Shown: piece after piece, positions 7,765 through 16,296 of the stretch | Numbering within the stretch: position 1 is the stretch's first letter | How the letters are laid out: each line of letters opens with the position of its first letter | Assembly (NCBI GenBank): GCA_900696595.1 | Contig: CAADGT010000066.1 | Coordinates: 1 to 37,388, forward strand | Origin: an uncultured Chloroflexota bacterium | GTDB lineage: Bacteria > Chloroflexota > Anaerolineae > Anaerolineales > Villigracilaceae | Direction of reading: 5' to 3' | DNA: 37,388 nucleotides | Notes under the pieces: model-generated | The model's database searches: none | The model's input: the letters and a program-made list of their open reading frames with translations, nothing else | Told to the model about the DNA's origin: nothing | Program-made: the position numbers and the translations under genes

Positions 7765-9753
7765 ATGAACCTCCCCCGCATCCTTTTCAGTTTTTTGACA
7801 GGTCTCCTCCTCAGCCTTTTCCTCGCCCTGACCTTTTTCCATTTAAGAGATTTTCCCTCGCCCATAGACCGCCTCTCCCTCGTCCTCGTCCCGACTCTTG
7901 CCTTCGGCATTTTCCTCCACCAAACCTTTTTCTCCCCATCCGCGCAAACGCGCAATCACCAATCACCAGTCGCCAATCGCCAATCTCTACTCTCTATTCC
8001 CCATTCCCCATTCCCTACTCACTATTCCCCATTCTCTATTCTCTACTCTCTACTCTCTTTCCTCCCCACCCTCGCTCTCACCTCCGCCGCCACCGGCTTC
8101 CTGCGCGAAGTCCTGCGCACCCCCTTTGGGATGGCCTTATTCACCGTCGTATCCATGACAACCGGAACGACCCTCGGCTATTTCCTCATCCAACGCGCCG
8201 CGCAATCTTTTCGTACAGGCTTCCTCAGCAAACCGATCAATCTTCTCCTCGCCCTCTCCCTCCCCGCCTTCCTCATCGCCGTCACCCTCTCCGCGCTTCA
8301 GTTCCCCGCCCTGTTCGTCACAGAATACATCCGCGTCCCTCAAGAGTGGCTGCCCCTCTTCCTCCTCACCGCCCTCGCCTCCATCTTCCTGTCCCTTTAC
8401 ATCATTACGCATTACGCATCACGCATCACGCATCTCCTTCATCCCTTCGACTTTGCTCAGGGCAAGCCTTCATCATTCATCCTTCATCATTCCCCCGGCC
8501 TCTACGCCTCCGCCCTCTTCTTTCTCATTCAACTCGTCATCGCCCGCGCCCTCAACCATCCCGCCCTCGACCATAACACCGTATTATTCGAATCCGACGC
8601 CGGTCCGTGGATGACCATTCTCGCCAGCCCGGAGAGCGCCCCAATCAACCGCGCCGTCCACCCGTTGAGTCTCATCCTCATCCGCCCGCTGGTGAGATTA
8701 ATTTCCGGCCCGCTGGGCGAACATTACGCACTCGGCGGCATGATCGCCGTCTCCGCCGTCTCCGCCCTGTGCGTTTTCATGACCTGGCTCATCGTCAAAC
8801 GCGCCACAAACTCAAAGACTTATGCCTTCACCTTCGCCATCCTGCTCGGCTCTACCGCCACGCACCTGCTCTTCGGCGCACTGACCGAAAACTACATCTT
8901 CGGCGCGGCGGCGCTGATCTTCTTCTTCCTGCTTGTTCAGAAAAACGAAACCCGTTTCTCGTTCCTCGTCCCCGCCGGTCTTCTTCTTTTTGGCATCACC
9001 ATCACCAACATTGTTCAGGGACTGATCGCTCTCTTCTTCAACAAATTCGGCTTCAAACGTCTCGCCCAATACGCGCTTTGCGTTTTCGCCCTGGGCGTTC
9101 TGCTCACGCTCGCTGTCGGCATCCTGTACCCAAAGTCGCAAACCCTCTTCTTTCTGCCGAACGACATCGCCTTTGAATTCAACTTTGCCAATCCCGACAA
9201 CGCCGGAGTTTTATCCGACCCGATCCGCTTCTCCGATCCCCAATCCGTTGCCCGCAAGTTGAACGTCGTCTCGCGCTCGATCCTGCTCTACGGCATTATC
9301 GCGCCGGACGTGATCGAATCCGTTTCAGAGAAACCGCCCTTCCCGACCATTGACCTCAAGACGTTCGATGTCCGCCAGAAAACCCTCGCCCCCTATCGCG
9401 GATTATCGAACCTGCCGCTGGCGTTGTGGTTGATCCTTCTGGGCGGCGCGTTCATCATGTTCGTAAAAAATACCCGCGCATCCAGGCATACTCCGCTCAT
9501 GCTCGGTCTGCTCGGCGCAATCGGATTCAACCTCCTCATGCATCTGTTCTACGGCACGGAATTATTTCTCTATACATCCTATTGGGTGTACGCGCTGGTC
9601 CTGTTCGCCGCGCTGGGGCTATCCGGCTTCGCCGAAAAAACATGGATGCAATGGGGGCTGGCGGCAATCGTCCTCGCGATCATGCTCAACAACTATTTCT
9701 TCGTCGCCTCCATCTTCCGCGCGCTTGATCCGTTCTACGCGGCGTTTCCATGA
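7765..9753 (+). CDS. Large multi-pass membrane protein, possibly GT-C glycosyltransferase, with repeat-derived inserts
   Basis: This 662-residue protein has many hydrophobic segments and a mid-region motif, FGALTENYIFGAAALIF, typical of large bacterial membrane proteins related to GT-C enzymes. Two stretches do not look like normal protein. Residues about 63-99 (SPFPTHYSPFSILYSLLS) and 213-242 (THYASRITHLLHPFDFAQGK) are translations of short dispersed DNA repeats. Both remain in frame, so the repeats were captured without destroying the gene. The ATG at 7765 is followed at once by a hydrophobic segment but has no evident ribosome-binding site. The function is inferred only from topology and from similar genes on either side. 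Confidence 0.6.
   Translation: MNLPRILFSFLTGLLLSLFLALTFFHLRDFPSPIDRLSLVLVPTLAFGIFLHQTFFSPSAQTRNHQSPVANRQSLLSIPHSPFPTHYSPFSILYSLLSFLPTLALTSAATGFLREVLRTPFGMALFTVVSMTTGTTLGYFLIQRAAQSFRTGFLSKPINLLLALSLPAFLIAVTLSALQFPALFVTEYIRVPQEWLPLFLLTALASIFLSLYIITHYASRITHLLHPFDFAQGKPSSFILHHSPGLYASALFFLIQLVIARALNHPALDHNTVLFESDAGPWMTILASPESAPINRAVHPLSLILIRPLVRLISGPLGEHYALGGMIAVSAVSALCVFMTWLIVKRATNSKTYAFTFAILLGSTATHLLFGALTENYIFGAAALIFFFLLVQKNETRFSFLVPAGLLLFGITITNIVQGLIALFFNKFGFKRLAQYALCVFALGVLLTLAVGILYPKSQTLFFLPNDIAFEFNFANPDNAGVLSDPIRFSDPQSVARKLNVVSRSILLYGIIAPDVIESVSEKPPFPTIDLKTFDVRQKTLAPYRGLSNLPLALWLILLGGAFIMFVKNTRASRHTPLMLGLLGAIGFNLLMHLFYGTELFLYTSYWVYALVLFAALGLSGFAEKTWMQWGLAAIVLAIMLNNYFFVASIFRALDPFYAAFP
7952..8062 (+). 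repeat. CCATTC/CTCTATTC-type simple repeat inside a gene
   Basis: The DNA consists of 'caatcaccagtcgccaat' units followed by slightly varied 'tctattccccattcc' units. It is unlike the surrounding codon pattern and reads through in frame in the membrane-protein gene. Repeats of this wording are normally intergenic. Confidence 0.75.
8401..8492 (+). repeat. Second in-frame repeat: 'cattacgcatcacgc' plus 'ttcgactttgctcaggg'
   Basis: Tandem variants of 'attacgcatcacgc' are joined to a TTCGACTTTGCTCAGGGCAA block and to 'catcattcatccttcatcat'. Similar 'attacgaattgcgaattac' wording occurs between genes at 17086-17123 and 18576-18606. The repeat lies in the same gene as the one at 7952. Confidence 0.75.
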
Positions 9754-9777
9754 AAGACCGGACAGGTCTTATTACGA

Positions 9778-9783
9778 TAAAAT
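9778..9783 (+). promoter_or_regulatory. Candidate -10 element close to an ATG
   Basis: TAAAAT in the context GATAAAAT ends 6 bases before the ATG at 9790. If used, transcription would begin at or next to the start codon, giving a leaderless message. No clear -35 box is seen. Confidence 0.4.
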
Positions 9784-9789
9784 ACCCGC

Positions 9790-10215
9790 ATGGACTTCAT
9801 CAGGAAATCAACGCCTTTCCTTCTGGCGACCCTGTCTCTCGCGCTTGCCATTTGGCAATTTGTCACCGCATATTCCTCCGCTGAATGGAGAAACCCCTCG
9901 GGCGAAATGACGACCCAATGGGAGAATCGCGTCCAACCGTTGCGCGAGGCGTTGCCAAAGGACGCGACTCAAGTTGGGTATATGGATGATTCCGCGTTGA
10001 ACGGCGATCCGTCGCTGCTGGACGTCAACGAATTTCAGTTGATGCAATATTCAGCCGCGCCGGTTGCAATTGATTTGGGGACAAACCACGAATGGATCGT
10101 CGGCAATTTCAACGACGACGAAAACCTCGAAACCCGGCTCGGTGAAAAGTTGGGAAAGCATGAAACGCAGGGGTTCGGCTTTGGCTTGTACCTCATCCAC
10201 GACCTGGACGATTAG
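9790..10215 (+). CDS. Small membrane-anchored protein of unknown function, 141 residues
   Basis: A single N-terminal hydrophobic segment (residues about 9-28, PFLLATLSLALAIWQF) is followed by an acidic extracytoplasmic domain. This has no cysteine and no known catalytic motif; recognisable stretches are QVGYMDDSAL and NHEWIVGNFNDDE. The stop codon abuts the next ATG (TAGATG), so it is co-translated with the following large membrane protein and is probably its partner. In many glycosyltransferase operons small proteins of this type accompany the enzyme. Function unknown. Confidence 0.6.
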   Translation: MDFIRKSTPFLLATLSLALAIWQFVTAYSSAEWRNPSGEMTTQWENRVQPLREALPKDATQVGYMDDSALNGDPSLLDVNEFQLMQYSAAPVAIDLGTNHEWIVGNFNDDENLETRLGEKLGKHETQGFGFGLYLIHDLDD

Positions 10216-11550
10216 ATGACTTTGTTCCTTGCGTTCGCCGCCCTCGCCCCGCGCCTTCTGCTTGGGTTCTGCATCGTCCGCCTGATCTGGAACGCGGCGG
10301 ACGGGAAATCTTTTCTCGTCAAAATTTTTCTTTCCGCGGGAGTCGGGTTCGGCGTTTCCTCCCTCGCTGGCTTTTTATGGATCTGGGCTGGCTTGCCGCT
10401 TACGGTTTATGCGATTATCGAGGGTATCCTTGCCGCCTCGTTCGCCATGTGGGCGCTTTTCGCGAATCGATTCAAACCAAACTTCTCATTGGAAAAATCC
10501 GACCGCCTCTGGGTTGCCCTCCTTGCGTTTTGCGTTCTTCTCTTTGCGCTTAATCTCTTCCTGTTTGCCCGCCAATTCCCGCACGGACGACCCGACGCGT
10601 GGATCAACTGGAACGTGGTCGCCCGCTTCATCCACCTCGGCGGCGCGGACTGGCAGGCGACATTCCTTCGACAATTCGATCATCCCGATTATCCCCTCCT
10701 TCTGCCGATGACGAACGCCATTACATGGGCGTTAATCCGCGAGCCGTCCACATGGGGACCGGTTGCCTTCCACTTCGTCAATACATTTTTCACAGCGGGA
10801 CTTTTGTTTTCGCTCGTCAACCGATTTCGAGATTTCAAACAAGCCGCGCTTGCGACGACGCTCTTTATCTCGCTTCCGTTCACCGTCGGGCAGGGGATGC
10901 GTCAATACGCGGATATGCTCCTCGCGCAACTTTTCCTTGCGGCGGGCGGGCTGACGCTCCTGTATTTCCAGACAAAAGAATCCCGCCTGGCAATCCTCGC
11001 CGGGTTGATCGTCGGTTTGGGCGGTTGGGCAAAGAACGAAGGGCTGGTTGCAATGCCTGGTCTAACGCTTCTTTGGATCGTTTTAACTGTTAAAAAAGAG
11101 AAGCAGGCTTTATGGGGTTACTTTGCCGGGCTTGCGTTCCCTCTTTTGATTATCGTCCTGTTCAAACTCTTCCTCGCCCCGGCGAACGACCTGCTTGCCG
11201 GGCAGGCGCATCATCTCGATAAAATTTTGGATGCCACCCGATACAAAATCATCGTCGAACACGCCTTCATCACGCTTTGGAGTTTGGGCGGCGCGCCCCT
11301 CAGCCTCATCGGAATTATAATTTTAACGGCGCTTATTCTTGGCAGGTCGAATCGGCGCATTCCCGGCTTGTGGATCCTCCCTGCAATCATCGGTTTTCAA
11401 CTCGCGGCATATTTTGGAACCTACCTTCTCACGCCGCAAGACCTTTCCTGGCATTTGAACACTTCGCTCGACAGGCTTTACCTGCACGTTTTTCCGCCGG
11501 CGTTATTCTGGTTTTTTCTCTGGCTCAAATCGCCCGAAGAACTTTCCTGA
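10216..11550 (+). CDS. Multi-pass membrane protein, GT-C/PMT-like glycosyltransferase candidate
   Basis: The protein has 444 residues with about 11 hydrophobic segments. The first long extracytoplasmic loop (residues about 115-165) carries FPHGRPDAWINWNVVARFI and later DHPDYPLLLP. This layout matches bacterial dolichyl-phosphate-mannose-transferase-like proteins, where an acidic or asparagine-bearing first loop holds the donor site. GWAKNEGLVAMPG lies mid-protein. Its ATG directly follows the stop of the small anchored protein upstream. Together with the genes at 479, 2265 and 7765 it makes a glycan-related cluster interrupted by unrelated genes. Confidence 0.65.
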   Translation: MTLFLAFAALAPRLLLGFCIVRLIWNAADGKSFLVKIFLSAGVGFGVSSLAGFLWIWAGLPLTVYAIIEGILAASFAMWALFANRFKPNFSLEKSDRLWVALLAFCVLLFALNLFLFARQFPHGRPDAWINWNVVARFIHLGGADWQATFLRQFDHPDYPLLLPMTNAITWALIREPSTWGPVAFHFVNTFFTAGLLFSLVNRFRDFKQAALATTLFISLPFTVGQGMRQYADMLLAQLFLAAGGLTLLYFQTKESRLAILAGLIVGLGGWAKNEGLVAMPGLTLLWIVLTVKKEKQALWGYFAGLAFPLLIIVLFKLFLAPANDLLAGQAHHLDKILDATRYKIIVEHAFITLWSLGGAPLSLIGIIILTALILGRSNRRIPGLWILPAIIGFQLAAYFGTYLLTPQDLSWHLNTSLDRLYLHVFPPALFWFFLWLKSPEELS

Positions 11551-11553
11551 TGG

Positions 11554-11559
11554 TAGAAT
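11554..11559 (+). promoter_or_regulatory. Candidate -10 element
   Basis: TAGAAT in the context GGTAGAAT lies 18 bases before the ATG at 11578, just after the membrane-protein stop. It resembles the GGTAAAAT at 25318-25325, also before a gene. Confidence 0.35.
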
Positions 11560-11577
11560 GATTTCAAGCGAGTATCT

Positions 11578-12102
11578 ATGCAAGCTCTTGAATTTTGGAA
11601 AACAGTCGCCATGGACCATTCAAACCTGCTTGAGAACCTGATCGCGTTTTTACGAGATCGGGATATTCAGTTTTGTGTCATCGGCGGGCAGGCGGTCAAC
11701 GCCTATGTCGAGCCGCTGGTCAGTCTCGACCTCGATTTGGCGGTGGCTGCTCGCCAGATCGAGATAGTGGAATCGCTGCTTGAAAAGCAATTTACAGTAA
11801 AACGCTTCCCTCACAGTTTGAACATCTCCATTCCGGGGTCGGATGTGCGCGCGCAAATCCAGACCGATGCGCGTTATGCATCCTTCCTCGAACACGCTTC
11901 GACACGCACGGTGTTGGGCATGGAACTTCCCGTCGCAAGCGTGGAGGATGTCTTGCAGGGAAAAGTCTGGGCGGTTTCAGACACCGAACGCCGCGGGAGC
12001 AAACGACAAAAAGACCTTGCGGATATCGCCCGTATATTGGAAGCGTATCCGAACTTGCGATCCAACGTCCCGCAGGACATTCTCTCCCGCCTCATGGATT
12101 AA
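11578..12102 (+). CDS. Nucleotidyltransferase-fold protein, 174 residues
   Basis: The protein matches the polymerase-beta-like nucleotidyltransferase fold: FCVIGGQAVNAY (GG at 36-37) is followed by SLDLDLAV with the paired acidic residues D51 and D53. The family includes MNT antitoxins and AbiEii-type toxins, as well as stand-alone proteins of unknown target. A later SVEDVLQGKVWA and KRQKDLADIARIL fit the family's C-terminal helices. The next gene begins 3 bases after its stop, so the two are probably co-transcribed. No HEPN or AbiEi partner is visible beside it, so I do not call a toxin-antitoxin pair. Confidence 0.72.
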   Translation: MQALEFWKTVAMDHSNLLENLIAFLRDRDIQFCVIGGQAVNAYVEPLVSLDLDLAVAARQIEIVESLLEKQFTVKRFPHSLNISIPGSDVRAQIQTDARYASFLEHASTRTVLGMELPVASVEDVLQGKVWAVSDTERRGSKRQKDLADIARILEAYPNLRSNVPQDILSRLMD

Positions 12103-12105
12103 CCC

Positions 12106-12870
12106 ATGCTCCTCACCATAGACATCGGCAACACCAACCTGATGCTCGGTTTGTACGAAGGCGGCAAACTCGGCGCGCATTGGCGTCTCGCCACCGACCA
12201 CAACCGTATGCCCGACGAATATGGCTTGCAGTTCCTGGGCTTGCTTCAAAACGCGGGGAAAACCCTCAAAGACATCGAAGGGGTTTCGCTTGCTTCCGTC
12301 GTCCCGCCGCTGACCGGGCGGGTGATTCAAGCCTGCCGCGAATATCTCAAACAGGGGCCGCTCGTGGTGGATGCGGGCGTGAAGACCGGCATCAAAGTCC
12401 GCTACGAAGATCCGAAAGCCGTCGGCGCGGATCGCATCTGCGACGCAGTGGCGGTAATGAAACTGTACGGCGGGCCCGCCTGCGTGGTGGACTTCGGCAC
12501 AGCCACCACCTTCAACGCGATCACAAAAGACGGCGAATATCTCGGCGGCGCGATCACAGCCGGAATCAACCTCGCCGCCGAAGCGCTCTACACCCGCGCC
12601 GCCAAACTTCCGCGCATTGATTTGCAGGTGCCGCCATCCGTTATCGGGCGAAACACCGTCCATGCCATGCAATCGGGACTGCTGTTCGGCTACGTCAGCA
12701 TGGTCGAAGGCATGGTCGCCCGCTTCCGCGCAGAGCTGGGAAGCGATATGAAAGTCGTCGCCACCGGCGGGCTGGCGGAAACGGTCGCAAAAGAAACGAA
12801 GGTCATCGGCATCATCGCCCCCTGGCTCACGCTCGAGGGGCTGCGACTGATCTGGGAGATGAATCGTTAG
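12106..12870 (+). CDS. coaX: Type III pantothenate kinase
   Basis: This 254-residue cytoplasmic enzyme phosphorylates pantothenate, the first committed step of coenzyme A synthesis. Family signatures are all present: DIGNTN at residues 6-11, GADR at 107-110, DFGTATTFNAI from 129, and GGAITAGINLAAEAL. Length is normal for CoaX. The ATG overlaps no upstream coding sequence but lies only 3 bases after the nucleotidyltransferase stop. The gene converges on the minus-strand gene that ends at 12932. The gap between them shows no clear terminator. Confidence 0.95.
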   Translation: MLLTIDIGNTNLMLGLYEGGKLGAHWRLATDHNRMPDEYGLQFLGLLQNAGKTLKDIEGVSLASVVPPLTGRVIQACREYLKQGPLVVDAGVKTGIKVRYEDPKAVGADRICDAVAVMKLYGGPACVVDFGTATTFNAITKDGEYLGGAITAGINLAAEALYTRAAKLPRIDLQVPPSVIGRNTVHAMQSGLLFGYVSMVEGMVARFRAELGSDMKVVATGGLAETVAKETKVIGIIAPWLTLEGLRLIWEMNR

Positions 12871-12931
12871 GAAGGCGCGACGCGTCAGACCGCCGGCTTG
12901 CGGGGGGAGCGGGATTTCAAAAGCCTTTGGG

Positions 12932-13309
12932 TCAGTTCTTTTTTCCCTTCAACTCGTCGCGGAAGACGACGCTCATGACGATGCTGACGACGCTCATGAC
13001 AAGACTGCCGAGCAGGGCGGACCAGAACCCGTCCACCGAGAGGCCGATGCCAAGCGACTGCCCGATGGTTCGCGTGAGCAGGAGCATAACGGTGTTGATG
13101 ACAAGGGTGAACAAGCCCAGGGTTAGGATGATGAGCGGGCAGGTCAGGAATTTGAGCAAAGGGCGCACAAGGGCATTAAGCAAGCCGATGATGAGGGCAA
13201 GCCAGAGGATGCCCGCCCAATCGCCGAGGTATTCGATGCCCGGCACGATCCACACCGCCGCATATAAACCCACGGCGTTGATGAGCCAGCGGATGATAAA
13301 TTTGGTCAT
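12932..13309 (-). CDS. Phage holin family (PF04020-type) small membrane protein
   Basis: The protein has 125 residues with four hydrophobic segments: RWLINAVGLYAAVWIVPG, GILWLALIIGLLNALVRP, CPLIILTLGLFTLVINTVML and the last one near residue 95. The motif GLLNALVRPLLKFLTCP is typical of the PF04020 family, found in many bacterial chromosomes outside prophages. A strong AAGGAG ribosome-binding site precedes the ATG on this strand. No lysis or phage genes are nearby, so the name should not be taken to mean a prophage. The tail is lysine rich (KGKKN). Confidence 0.85.
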   Translation of the reverse strand: MTKFIIRWLINAVGLYAAVWIVPGIEYLGDWAGILWLALIIGLLNALVRPLLKFLTCPLIILTLGLFTLVINTVMLLLTRTIGQSLGIGLSVDGFWSALLGSLVMSVVSIVMSVVFRDELKGKKN

Positions 13310-13389
13310 TTGGTCTCCTTTTGCTTTATGTACGCAGGTACGGCGCGCGCGGTTGTTTGCATATCGCCTCGCGGCGCAATCGGAGACGC

Positions 13390-14817
13390 TCAAGGCGTCG
13401 GCGTGGGTTCGGTCATGGGCGGCTCTGCCGTGGGCGTCCCCAGCAATTCTTGAATGCTGACGCCGGTTTCCAGGCTTGTGCAAATATTCCGCACAACGGT
13501 CATATCCGCCGCGATGTTGGGGTCCTGGATGTGTTCCGAGGCTTCGATGACGGCGGCGATTTCCAACGCCTGCGGGCAATGATTGACCTTGGATGTGCTG
13601 AGCGCCGCAAGTTCGGAAGCGTACACATCGTAGTAATAGACCGTGCCGGAGGAGAGGGACAGACCGACCACCTCGGCTGGGGTGTCGTTGGGTCCGCATC
13701 CGCCGCGCCCGTCGCAGGATTCTTCCGCGGTACAGCCATTGATCGCGCAACCCAGGGCGAGGATGCCGGTCTCGTAGTTGCGGTTCTTGTGATACAACAT
13801 GCCCAGTTCGCCGTAAAAGACCGGGTTGAACGGCTCGAATTCGATGGCTTTCTGCACGTTGCGAATGGCGATGAAAAACTGTCCCATCTGCGAGTAGGTC
13901 TTTGCGATGGAGATGTACGGGACGGGGTCTTTCACGCCCAGTTGCTCGTTGATGCGGGCGGTCTGCGCGAAGTATTCGAGCGATTTTTCGTACAACTGAC
14001 GCTGGACGTCTTCGTTGGGGCTTTCGAAAGCGAGGCGGCGATAGCCCGCGCCCGCGCGCAGGTAAAGGAAAGTCAGGTTGGGGGCGATGGCGATGGCGCG
14101 ATCGTAGGCTTCGATGGCAAGCGCATATTCTCCGAACGACTCAAGCACATAGGCGTTGACGCGATGCACGTCCATCTGGTTTGGGTCGGCCGCCACGGCT
14201 TGTTCGATGACCTGCTGGGCTTGAGTCCATTTTTGCTGGTCCACCAACACTTCGGCGTAGAAGGCTTGCGCCAGGGCATTGGTATTGTCCAATTGGATCG
14301 AGCGCACGGCGAACTGCTCGGATTTTTGCAGGAGCGACTGGCGTTCGCGTTCGTCCGGCGTATAGGAGGCTTTCCAATCCAATGCAAAGGCGAGGACGGC
14401 GTGAGCGTAACTGCTGTCGGGGTTGACTGCCACGGCTTTTTCGGCGGAGGCGATGGCTTCGTCGAGCCGGGCAAGGATGTTCTCCTGCTGGACGATGAGC
14501 GCAGTGGAATAGGTCTGCACGCGCGAGAGTTGCGCCCAGACTTCGGCGTTGGCGGGGTCCACGATTGTGGCGTCCTTGTATGCCTGAATGGCGGAGTCGA
14601 TCTTCCCGGCGGTGAAGTAGGCGTCGCCTTCGAGTGTGTAGGAGGCGGCGAAGCGTGTGGGCGTGGGGGTCGGCAGGAACAACGGTTTGACCTCCCCTTG
14701 ATGCACGGCGCGGATCAGCCAGACGCCTGCGAGGATGAGGACGACGAAAAAGAACATGCGATACACGCTCGTGTCGTCGCGGCGGCGGAAGATGTTGCGG
14801 CGGTATTGGATGTTCAT
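13390..14817 (-). CDS. Membrane-anchored TPR protein with Cys-rich insert, paralog 2
   Basis: The protein has 475 residues. A short Arg-rich cytoplasmic tail and one membrane segment (about 21-37) are followed by a Pro/Thr linker (LPTPTPTR) and at least six TPR units from about residue 58 to 350. These are recognisable as YTLEGDAYFTAGKIDSAIQA and YVLESFGEYALAIEAYDRA. Residues 357-374 hold four cysteines (C357, C362, C368, C374) in a small loop that suggests disulfides outside the cell. The C-terminus is a Pro/Thr tail. Its ATG overlaps the stop of the upstream paralog (ATGA), so they are translationally coupled. It is probably a surface scaffold; no enzyme motif is seen. Confidence 0.82.
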   Translation of the reverse strand: MNIQYRRNIFRRRDDTSVYRMFFFVVLILAGVWLIRAVHQGEVKPLFLPTPTPTRFAASYTLEGDAYFTAGKIDSAIQAYKDATIVDPANAEVWAQLSRVQTYSTALIVQQENILARLDEAIASAEKAVAVNPDSSYAHAVLAFALDWKASYTPDERERQSLLQKSEQFAVRSIQLDNTNALAQAFYAEVLVDQQKWTQAQQVIEQAVAADPNQMDVHRVNAYVLESFGEYALAIEAYDRAIAIAPNLTFLYLRAGAGYRRLAFESPNEDVQRQLYEKSLEYFAQTARINEQLGVKDPVPYISIAKTYSQMGQFFIAIRNVQKAIEFEPFNPVFYGELGMLYHKNRNYETGILALGCAINGCTAEESCDGRGGCGPNDTPAEVVGLSLSSGTVYYYDVYASELAALSTSKVNHCPQALEIAAVIEASEHIQDPNIAADMTVVRNICTSLETGVSIQELLGTPTAEPPMTEPTPTP

Positions 14818-16085
14818 GGCGTGGGGGTGGGCGTCGCTTCCGGCGTGGACTCGGCCGAATTTGTCGAACCCGTTTCCGGCGTGGAAAGAGGCGCGTTCAG
14901 GTTTTCCTCGCAGCGGTTGACAATCTCATTGGCGTTATCCACCGCGAGTTCGTCGGCGGGGATGCGCGAGACGATCAGTTGCGCAATCTGCAAGGCTTCG
15001 CCGCATTTGTCGGTGCGCGAGAGCGCCAGCCCGTAAGTGAAGTAGTATTCGGCGATGCGCGGGGAATCGGGCACGAGGTTGATGAATTCCATTTCGTGAC
15101 CGTCTTCGGATAAGCCGCCCTTGACCACGTAGGAGAGTTCCTGCACGGCTTCGGGCCAGTAGGCGTTGCGGTAGTACATGACACCGAGATTGCCGCGCAG
15201 GTTGGTGTCTTCCGGGTCGTTCGCCACAGCCGATTCGGCGAATTGCATGGCTTTGCCGTATTCGCCGATGGTGGCGTAGGTGCGCGACAGCAACAAGTCG
15301 GGGGTGGGGTCCTGCGGATTGAGCGCGTCGGCGCGTGTGAAGGCGTCCACCGCCTGATCGTAGATGCCGAGCGTGCGGTAGTTGCGCCCGAGCGCGAGGT
15401 GCAAGTCGGCGATGTTGGCGTTGATGGCGATGGCGGCTTCGTATTCGCGGATGGCTTCTTCGTAGTTGCCGGTGGCTTCGAGGACGTATCCGCGCGCGCG
15501 GTGGGTTTCGAGCAGGTCGGGCGCGAGCGCCTGCGCCACGCGCGATTCTTCGATGGCTTTTTCGATGTCGTCGAAGGAGCCCAGTCCGCTATAGAAGGAA
15601 TCAACCAGGATCTCGACGTAATAAGCGTGAGCCAGCGCGTTGTTTGGGTCGAGTTCGAGCGCGCGTTTAATATCGGCTTCCGCTTCGAGGTATTCCCCTT
15701 GAAAAGATAACGCCCAGGCGCGCGCGGCAAAAGCCATCGAGTTGCTCGGGTTGAGCAGGAGGGCGTCTTCGGCGGCGGTCTGCGCCTCTTTATATTGCCC
15801 GGCGAAGACTTGCGCGCGCGCGAGCATGATGTAGACGGCGGGATTATCCGGCTCGGAGGCGATGGCTTTGCGGTAGGCGTCTATGGCGGGCAACAGTTTG
15901 CCCTGGGCAAAGAGACTCTGCGCTTCGGCGATCAGCGTTTCGGCGGAGACGGTGGGCGTGGGCGACGGCACGCCCAGCGGTTCGATATCCGCGACGATAA
16001 AGCGGTTGACGTACGCCGCCGCCAGCACGATCAGGCTGAGGACGACGATGCGGAACCAATTTGGGCGGTTCCGCCTTTTATTCAT
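14814..16085 (-). CDS. Membrane-anchored TPR protein, paralog 1
   Basis: The protein has 423 residues from [10 protein letters not shown]; an in-frame ATG 27 bases upstream is an alternative start. One membrane segment (about 14-30) is followed by a PSPTPT linker and TPR units covering residues about 45-330. Examples are [20 protein letters not shown] and [20 protein letters not shown]. The C-terminal tail is Pro/Thr/Glu rich. Organisation matches the downstream gene, which shares linker, repeats and tail, so these are tandem duplicates in one operon. The TPR domain should face outward from the cytoplasm. It may organise envelope complexes; the partner is unknown. Confidence 0.82.
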   Translation of the reverse strand: MNKRRNRPNWFRIVVLSLIVLAAAYVNRFIVADIEPLGVPSPTPTVSAETLIAEAQSLFAQGKLLPAIDAYRKAIASEPDNPAVYIMLARAQVFAGQYKEAQTAAEDALLLNPSNSMAFAARAWALSFQGEYLEAEADIKRALELDPNNALAHAYYVEILVDSFYSGLGSFDDIEKAIEESRVAQALAPDLLETHRARGYVLEATGNYEEAIREYEAAIAINANIADLHLALGRNYRTLGIYDQAVDAFTRADALNPQDPTPDLLLSRTYATIGEYGKAMQFAESAVANDPEDTNLRGNLGVMYYRNAYWPEAVQELSYVVKGGLSEDGHEMEFINLVPDSPRIAEYYFTYGLALSRTDKCGEALQIAQLIVSRIPADELAVDNANEIVNRCEENLNAPLSTPETGSTNSAESTPEATPTPTP

Positions 16086-16145
16086 GCTCCATTTACTTCC
16101 ACGTAAATACATAACTCACCAGGTTTGCGCAATCGCTTTTACGCG

Positions 16146-16190
16146 CCATCGGCGTTCTCCAACGCCGATGGGCGACAGCGCGTTAAAGAA
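16146..16190. repeat. Two consecutive hairpins between divergent genes
   Basis: CCATCGGCGTT (16146-16156) pairs perfectly with AACGCCGATGG (16161-16171) around CTCC. A second hairpin follows, with AGCGCGTT and AACGCGCG around AAAG near 16177-16196. They lie between the divergent TPR operon and trmD. They may be dispersed repeat DNA or structured leader sequence of the TPR mRNA. Confidence 0.65.
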
Positions 16191-16284
16191 CGCGCGCTAT
16201 TGCGGGGATTGCATGAATTTATATTACCATCCGCGAGAGATCGCATCAAGCGGGCGAAAAAGTTCTTATTCGCCTCTTATATGC

Positions 16285-16290
16285 TACAAT
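16285..16290 (+). promoter_or_regulatory. Candidate -10 element of trmD, 6 bases before the ATG
   Basis: TACAAT in the context TATGCTACAAT ends 6 bases before the trmD ATG at 16297. No Shine-Dalgarno sequence fits between them, so trmD may be expressed as a leaderless message. No strong -35 hexamer is visible. Confidence 0.45.
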
Positions 16291-16296
16291 CGCTTC

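Noticed and set aside
11578..12102. AbiE- or MNT/HEPN-type toxin-antitoxin pair
   Set aside because: Only the nucleotidyltransferase-fold protein is present; no HEPN or AbiEi partner is adjacent.
12932..13309. Prophage or lysis cassette
   Set aside because: The PF04020 'phage holin family' name is the only phage-like feature; no endolysin, integrase or structural gene is near.
13321..15036. 571-residue protein on the plus strand
   Set aside because: It is the antisense shadow of the TPR genes, with Val/Gly-rich low-complexity composition and no domain.
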